Shown here piece after piece: positions 59,165-64,000 of a stretch of 64,000 nucleotides of DNA (the stretch's first letter is position 1; each line of letters opens with the position of its first letter). Both the position numbers and the translations under genes were made by a program. Source of the stretch: Galeruca laticollis (taxonomy: Eukaryota > Arthropoda > Insecta > Coleoptera > Chrysomelidae); the NCBI GenBank assembly GCA_963921935.1, contig OY998179.1:54108222-54172221 (forward strand), written 5' to 3'. The notes under the pieces were generated by a model that made no database searches, had not been told where the DNA came from, and saw nothing but the letters and a program-made list of their open reading frames with translations.

Positions 59165-61444
59165 AGGCAGTTTTACCAGTATAATACCGAATGATGGGCT
59201 AGAATAATGTGTTGATATTGGTTGAAACCACCAAAATGTCAGATTTTGACATGTGGAAAAAATAATCATAATTAACTCATTTTAAGAAATATACTTTTCA
59301 TCCAAATTAAATGCTTTATTTACAAGCGATGATGACATGGGCCACAGTATTCGTGACATTGGAAGAGGTGTATTGAGACAACCAATGGAAGTTATCGCTG
59401 ATGGTGAAAAAATGACGTAGGTCTGAACGTTCCAGCCGAAAAAAGACTAATATAAAAAGAAACTAGTGATTACGATACACAACTAGAATCCAATGCAGTT
59501 CATAACAGTGAGGAAAATATTGTAGGTACGAACGAGCTACAAGAAGAAATCATTTTTGATGCAGATACTAGTGACGACAATATTCCTTTAGATATGTTGG
59601 CAGAAAAAATAGAACTTGATAGACCATGTGAAGAGAAACCTGAACAAAGAATTGAAAAAATGTAAAGAGTGAACAAAAAAAAAGAAAAGAAAATCATTAG
59701 AAGTTGGACAGAACAGCAGTTGAAAGGAAACGGTAATAAAGACTGGCCAAAGAAAGAAAAAATTGCAGAACCTGCCATAGTACAGAAAATCAGGGATGAT
59801 AATATTTCACCAGTAGATCTATTCAAAATATTTTTCACACAGGAGTTCATCAAGGAAATCTGCAATGAGACACAAAAGTATGCATCCTTCAAAGGAAAAC
59901 ACGACCTTGTTGTTTCTACTAAGGGAATGTACAAATATTTTGGCATACTGCTTCTTTCTGGTAATTGTAAGTAACATTTTCGAAGAATGAACTGGGATAC
60001 TAAAGCAGACACATATAATAGTCTTGTAAGTAACAGCATATTTCTTGACAGATTTGAAACAATTCATCGCTATTTACATATCAATGATAATAATGTTGAA
60101 GATCCAAATAACAAAACATATAAAACTCAACCACTACTATATCAGATAAACAAGGTATCTCAAGACTTAGCCCAGCCTCTAGGAAAGTCCTTTTCACTAG
60201 ACGAGGTAATGGAACCATATTTTGGAAATCACCACATGAAACAGTTCATCAGAGGAAAACCAATTAGATATGGTTTAAAATTTTGGTGCCTTAAAACTTC
60301 AGAAGGATATTTGTTGAAATTCAACTCGTATTGTGGTAAAGGAGACAGAATAGTAGGAAAAACTTTAGGTTCTAGTGTTACTGAAACTCTTTGCATTGGC
60401 TATTTACCTGATAAGTCAACAGTTTACATCGACAACTTTTTCAATTCGCTTTCACTATTGGAAACTCTCACAGCAAATAACATTTATTGTGTTGGTACTC
60501 CGCGATCAGATAGAATTGAAAAAGCTCCACTAACTGATCTGAAAAAACAGAAACGAGGTAAATCGCATGTGTTGAGGGAAACGAAAACTAATTTGGTTCT
60601 GATCAGGTGGCATGACAATAGTCAAGTTACCATCGGGACTAATTATTATGTGGAAAATGGTACATGCTCCACCAAAGGATTCTGCAAAAGATGGTCAAAA
60701 GAAGAAAAGAAACGTGTAGATGTCGATCAACCCAACATAATACACCTATATAATAAAGGAATGGGAGGTGTCGACTTATTTGACAAAATGCGAGGATTAT
60801 ATCGTGTCAGAATTCGATCAAGAAAATTATATTGGCCGTTTATTAGATTTTGTCTCAACGTTGCAGTTTTGAATATGTGGATGCTATGTAGATTTTCTCA
60901 TCCTAAAATCAGCCTTATTCAGTTCATACGAAGGATTGTGATTTCTCTGCCGCGTTCTAGAATGTATTTAGCTGGACCTAAGCCCAAGTGCACTAGAACC
61001 ATACTGCAAGAGGTGATATTTGACGGTGTCGACCATTTAGTTGATAAATAGGCTACACAAAGACGATGTGGTTGTTGTAAGAAATGTATCAATATTTCCT
61101 GTGTCAAGTGTAATATTGGATCACATACAGACAGCTGTTTCCGCTTACATCATACACCATCAAAATAATTGGCCCATTGGGAAACAATAATTAATGTTTC
61201 GATAATTTAAATCAATAAATCTTTTATTTCAGGCATTTATACATTATTTCGTATTTTACCCTCAAACCTCATAATGCTAACCCCCATATGCCTACCGTAT
61301 GATATGCATACGTGAAAAAAATCTACTGTAAACAAAAAATTTATGTTAAATACGTTTACATAGTTAATCTAGATGCCAATTGGAACTCTTCCTGGAAAAA
61401 TAACCGAAATCGTCAAAAAAGAATTACTCAGGCACTAACTGGTT
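59165..61444 (+). mobile_element. piggyBac-type DNA transposon
   Basis: A transposase occupies 59.3-61.17 kb. On the right, GGCACTAACTGG is followed by TTAA at 61443-61446, the target site of this superfamily, and CCAGTTAGTGCC is its inverse. On the left, CCAGTATAATACC preceded by TTTTA (59171-59190) is a decayed candidate for the other end. The left boundary is uncertain. Confidence 0.65.
59330..61168 (+). pseudogene. piggyBac transposase with few stops
   Basis: It would excise and insert the element at TTAA. The N-terminus (59340-59660) is acidic, with DADTSDDNIPLDMLAEKIEL. Then come RSWTEQQLKGNGNKDWP and the DDE core in frame: GILLLSGNCK (59940), GKSFSLDEVMEPYFG (first Asp, 60190), STVYIDNFFNSLSLL (second Asp, 60420) and GMGGVDLFDKMRGLY (third Asp, 60765). 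After a TAG at 61049, the Cys-rich tail follows in frame: RRCGCCKKCINISCVKC then CFRLHHTP to 61168. This tail is the cross-braced zinc finger typical of the C-terminus. The single stops seen are at about 59453, 59663, 59972 and 61049, with no frameshift from 59471 on. Loss of function looks recent. Confidence 0.85.
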
Positions 61445-61449
61445 AAAAG

Positions 61450-63325
61450 GATCCAACTGTAACAAACTAATATTACTGGATGATATCTCTTCGTTATGGT
61501 CGCTGGTTCAAGAATATAAGATGGATTGAAAATAACTATTAGAATGATACACCTAATAAATATGTTCAACTACTAAAAAATCTAATTTGACGTGATGATT
61601 TTACAAAACATCAAAAATATTGAATGACATCTGTAACAACTGATTATAAAGAAAAAGTGAAATTTAATTTGAACAAGCATTATATTTTCATTGAAGATTA
61701 TTTTTTTCCTCTTCCTAGTTTTCCCCTATTCACTTGTCACTTGATGAATAAGATTTCATCGTTTCCAACTAATCAATGGGATAATATTGAGAACAAACAA
61801 TATAATGGCATTTTGGTGATTGCGATACTGAAAAAAATATGAATAATTCACAAAATAATTCAAATTATTTCTATTGTTGCTGCTTGGATAAATAGAGTAC
61901 GTAAGCTGGAAAAAGCGTCACAGGGGGCGTCCAAAATATCTTTTGGGACGGTTAAGTTAAGTAGACATATTTTTACAATCAATCACTATCACAGAAATTA
62001 AACTTGTTCATTGTTGCTGTGTAAACTGGGGAGGTCGTATCATATTCCGACATAAAATGATGTTTAGTATATTTTCCGCTTCCAAACTCCATTATGGTTC
62101 TTATTTATTTACTCGCAAAGCTCACAACAGCTCATCGGTTTTACTATTTTTTTCAAGTTATCGAACAGTTCCTAATGTAACATTCCAAAATAATTCATTA
62201 GGAATCATACATATGCTTTCCACAAAGTGAAATGTCCTTAATCTTGATAAAACTTTGACGCGTATTGATCATTCCTAAACTTTATCATTATAATGTTACA
62301 CTGAATATTTAACTCATTACCACAACTAACTATATATATTATTGACGCCAGCAAAACTCGGCCACAAAATTAAGGGTGGAATCTGTTCTAAAATCGTATA
62401 AATGATAATGGAACAAAGACTCCATCCACCCGGCGGTGTAGAGAACTTTACTAAATAAGTTTTAGGAAGTGATAATTTTGTTGTTAAATATGACATACAT
62501 ATTCAGAGTTATCGATTTTATAAGCCATTTCAAATGGGGAGTTAAAATATTTATTGCTGTGTTTACAGTAGTGGTCACGTTTGTTCATGATAGATAATAC
62601 TGTTATTCAACACACGATGTTAATCTATGGAAAAAAACATGAAATTTCACTGAAAAAATTGCTTGCTCCGCTCACGTTACAATGAACGCAGTAAAAGTTA
62701 TTTTGTATTGAATATTCTATATAATCTGATGGTATAACTTTTATCACGAACAGAAAGGAATATTATATCAACGCAAATTTCAGTAAAAAATTATCTGAAA
62801 CCATAACAATAGTTATGTAACTGTATTGTTCATTAAAACCTCAACGATATACAAATAATACTGTTATATCTGTCCTATTAACTTTTATTTTTAACTGCAA
62901 AAAACAAACACAAATGTTTCAATGGAAAACATGTTCCATTGGAAATATATATCTGACGTTTCGATACTACTACTGTGATTATTAAAATATTATTTGACAT
63001 TAATTATACTGAAATTTTCATTTCCAATCCTTAGAATTAATTATTTAAATTGAATTGATCCTTCAATTCAATTTTGTTAAACTGATGAAGTTGTTTTTAT
63101 CAATAATAGTTATCTTAATTTCTAAAAAAATATTTTTTCTGTGTATAATTGTATTTCAAGAATTTGTGTATTTTTATAACTGAAAGTATCTTCTCTACTT
63201 TCTCAATTTTTTATCGTTTGCGTTGGTTACGTGGGAAGTTAATTATGACATAAACTAATAAAACTGGCGGTCCGTGCAATACAGAAATAAATATTTTTAG
63301 TCAAATCCTCCTTCAAAATTGATAA
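61450..63325. other. No gene seen
   Basis: AT-rich sequence without a supportable frame. A 72-codon frame at 61624-61842 is unrecognised. Confidence 0.45.
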
Positions 63326-63329
63326 AATT

Positions 63330-63668
63330 ACTCATGTGCCTCTGCTACATGGATATGGGCATAGGGCTGTGACACAAATGCAATCTACGTATAATCTTAT
63401 TAAAATTCTCATACAATTAATATGGGCCCAAGTGAAAGGGGAAGTTTCAAGAAAGAATACGACATTCAAAATGAGTGACGTAAAAGTTTTATTCGAAGAC
63501 GCGTTAGGTAACGTAACCAAAGAAAACTGGAAGAAATGTGTTGAACACGTGATACAAGAATAACTAAATATGTGGAAAATGGATCATATAAGTGAACACA
63601 TGATTGAACCATTTATAATCAATGTTAATAATGGAAGCTCAACAGAATCGTCTGATTCTGATATATAG
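63330..63668 (+). pseudogene. Tc1/IS630-like transposase, C-terminal part
   Basis: The frame reads QLIWAQVKGEVSRKNTTFKM, DVKVLFEDALGNVTKENWKK and CVEHVIQE, then a stop, then LNMWKMDHISEHMIEPFIIN and STESSDSDI ending in TAG at 63666. This is the tail of DDE transposases whose usual form is NPIELIWAQVKG (third catalytic Glu). The preceding residues (STYNLIKILIQLIWAQ) still show the NPIEL pattern in decayed form. Only the last 110 residues are preserved. The rest would lie further left but is not recognisable. Unlike the mariner at 2-4 kb, this belongs to the Glu-type (DDE) group. Confidence 0.65.
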
Positions 63669-63840
63669 ACTAGTTTTTGTGTTAGTTATTACTATTATTT
63701 GTTAGACTTTTTTTTTATAAATATTACATTAATTCGTACTTTAATCCTGCATTTTTCTTTTTTCCTCTCCTATTGTAAACGGTATATCAGTAGTAAAGTT
63801 GATACCTACTGCAAGAAAATTTGCTATTTTCTATATAATA

Positions 63841-64000
63841 TTTTATGTTTATTGTTTATTCATAGGAACACAAAAAAATGTGTTTTTCTTGAACTCTTTT
63901 GAATAGTTTTCGTAATTATAATTTTATATATAGTGCCTTCATATTCATATACCAAGTTTGTTTTGTCCTGATTGCACGCCTTTGAGGATTAAATTGTTTA
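63841..64000. repeat. Dispersed repeat, copy 2, cut by the window edge
   Basis: It is the same orientation and sequence as 51346-51510, with small differences (an extra TTTTATATATA block near 63920, and about 15 bases absent near 63890). It begins 170 bases after the Tc1-like tail and continues to the window end. Confidence 0.85.

Noticed and set aside
59500..60039. 179-codon minus-strand frame, Phe/Ser/Leu rich
   Set aside because: It is opposite the piggyBac transposase, whose conserved motifs lie on the plus strand. The frame is a shadow.

Overview
This AT-rich window (about two thirds A+T by eye) looks like insect nuclear DNA. Almost everything recognisable is a transposable element or its remains, mostly of families common in insects, with GT-AG introns and no bacterial operon signals. 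A beetle or similar insect is my guess, but no host gene, rRNA or convincing tRNA was seen that could fix the species. At least fourteen element lineages are present: BEL/Pao, Ty3/Gypsy, Penelope-like, RTE-like, R4/Dong-like and Jockey-like LINEs, a DD41D-spaced mariner, other mariner/Tc1 fragments, piggyBac, a Mutator-like element, a THAP-domain element, PIF/Harbinger-like pieces, two families of tyrosine-recombinase (Crypton/DUF3504-like) genes, and small MITEs.

Layout. 1-0.9 kb: BEL/Pao gag fragment (-). 2.07-4.19 kb: mariner-type element with very long inverted repeats, followed by a second mariner tail. 6.66-7.42 kb: Gypsy integrase piece abutting a LINE RT piece. 9.13-11.6 kb: 3' part of a Gypsy element (-) with its 3' LTR and an added CCCH zinc finger. 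11.6-12.84 kb: RTE-like LINE (-) interrupted by a Harbinger-like fragment. 16.0-21.5 kb: Penelope-like element (-) bounded by inverted pseudo-LTRs, with a THAP element nested in its 3' part. 21.6-22.4 kb: about five copies of a 172-bp satellite, then an (ACG)n run. 22.4-30.2 kb: gene-poor, with one Crypton fragment. 30.3-30.9 kb: a long hairpin and a MITE. 30.9-33.5 kb: R4-like LINE split by a well-preserved Mutator-like element that left an 8-9 bp target duplication. 33.5-34.7 and 36.0-38.7 kb: BEL/Pao pieces in opposite orientations. 41.8-43.5 kb: second copy of the THAP element. 47.3-50.0 kb: two Crypton-type recombinase copies, one with visible introns. 51.7-56.2 kb: nearly full-length but broken Jockey-like LINE. 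57.8-59.0 kb: a second type of tyrosine recombinase gene (-). 59.2-61.4 kb: piggyBac element. 63.3-64.0 kb: Tc1/IS630-type transposase tail and a repeat also found at 51.35 kb.

There is no cooperating gene set. The window is a layered record of insertions. Two insertions are clearly nested: MULE into R4 LINE, and THAP element into Penelope-like element. A third is probable: a Harbinger-like fragment in the RTE LINE. Most coding regions are broken. The best preserved are the MULE transposase (437 open codons) and the piggyBac transposase (three isolated in-frame stops in the part from about 59471 on).
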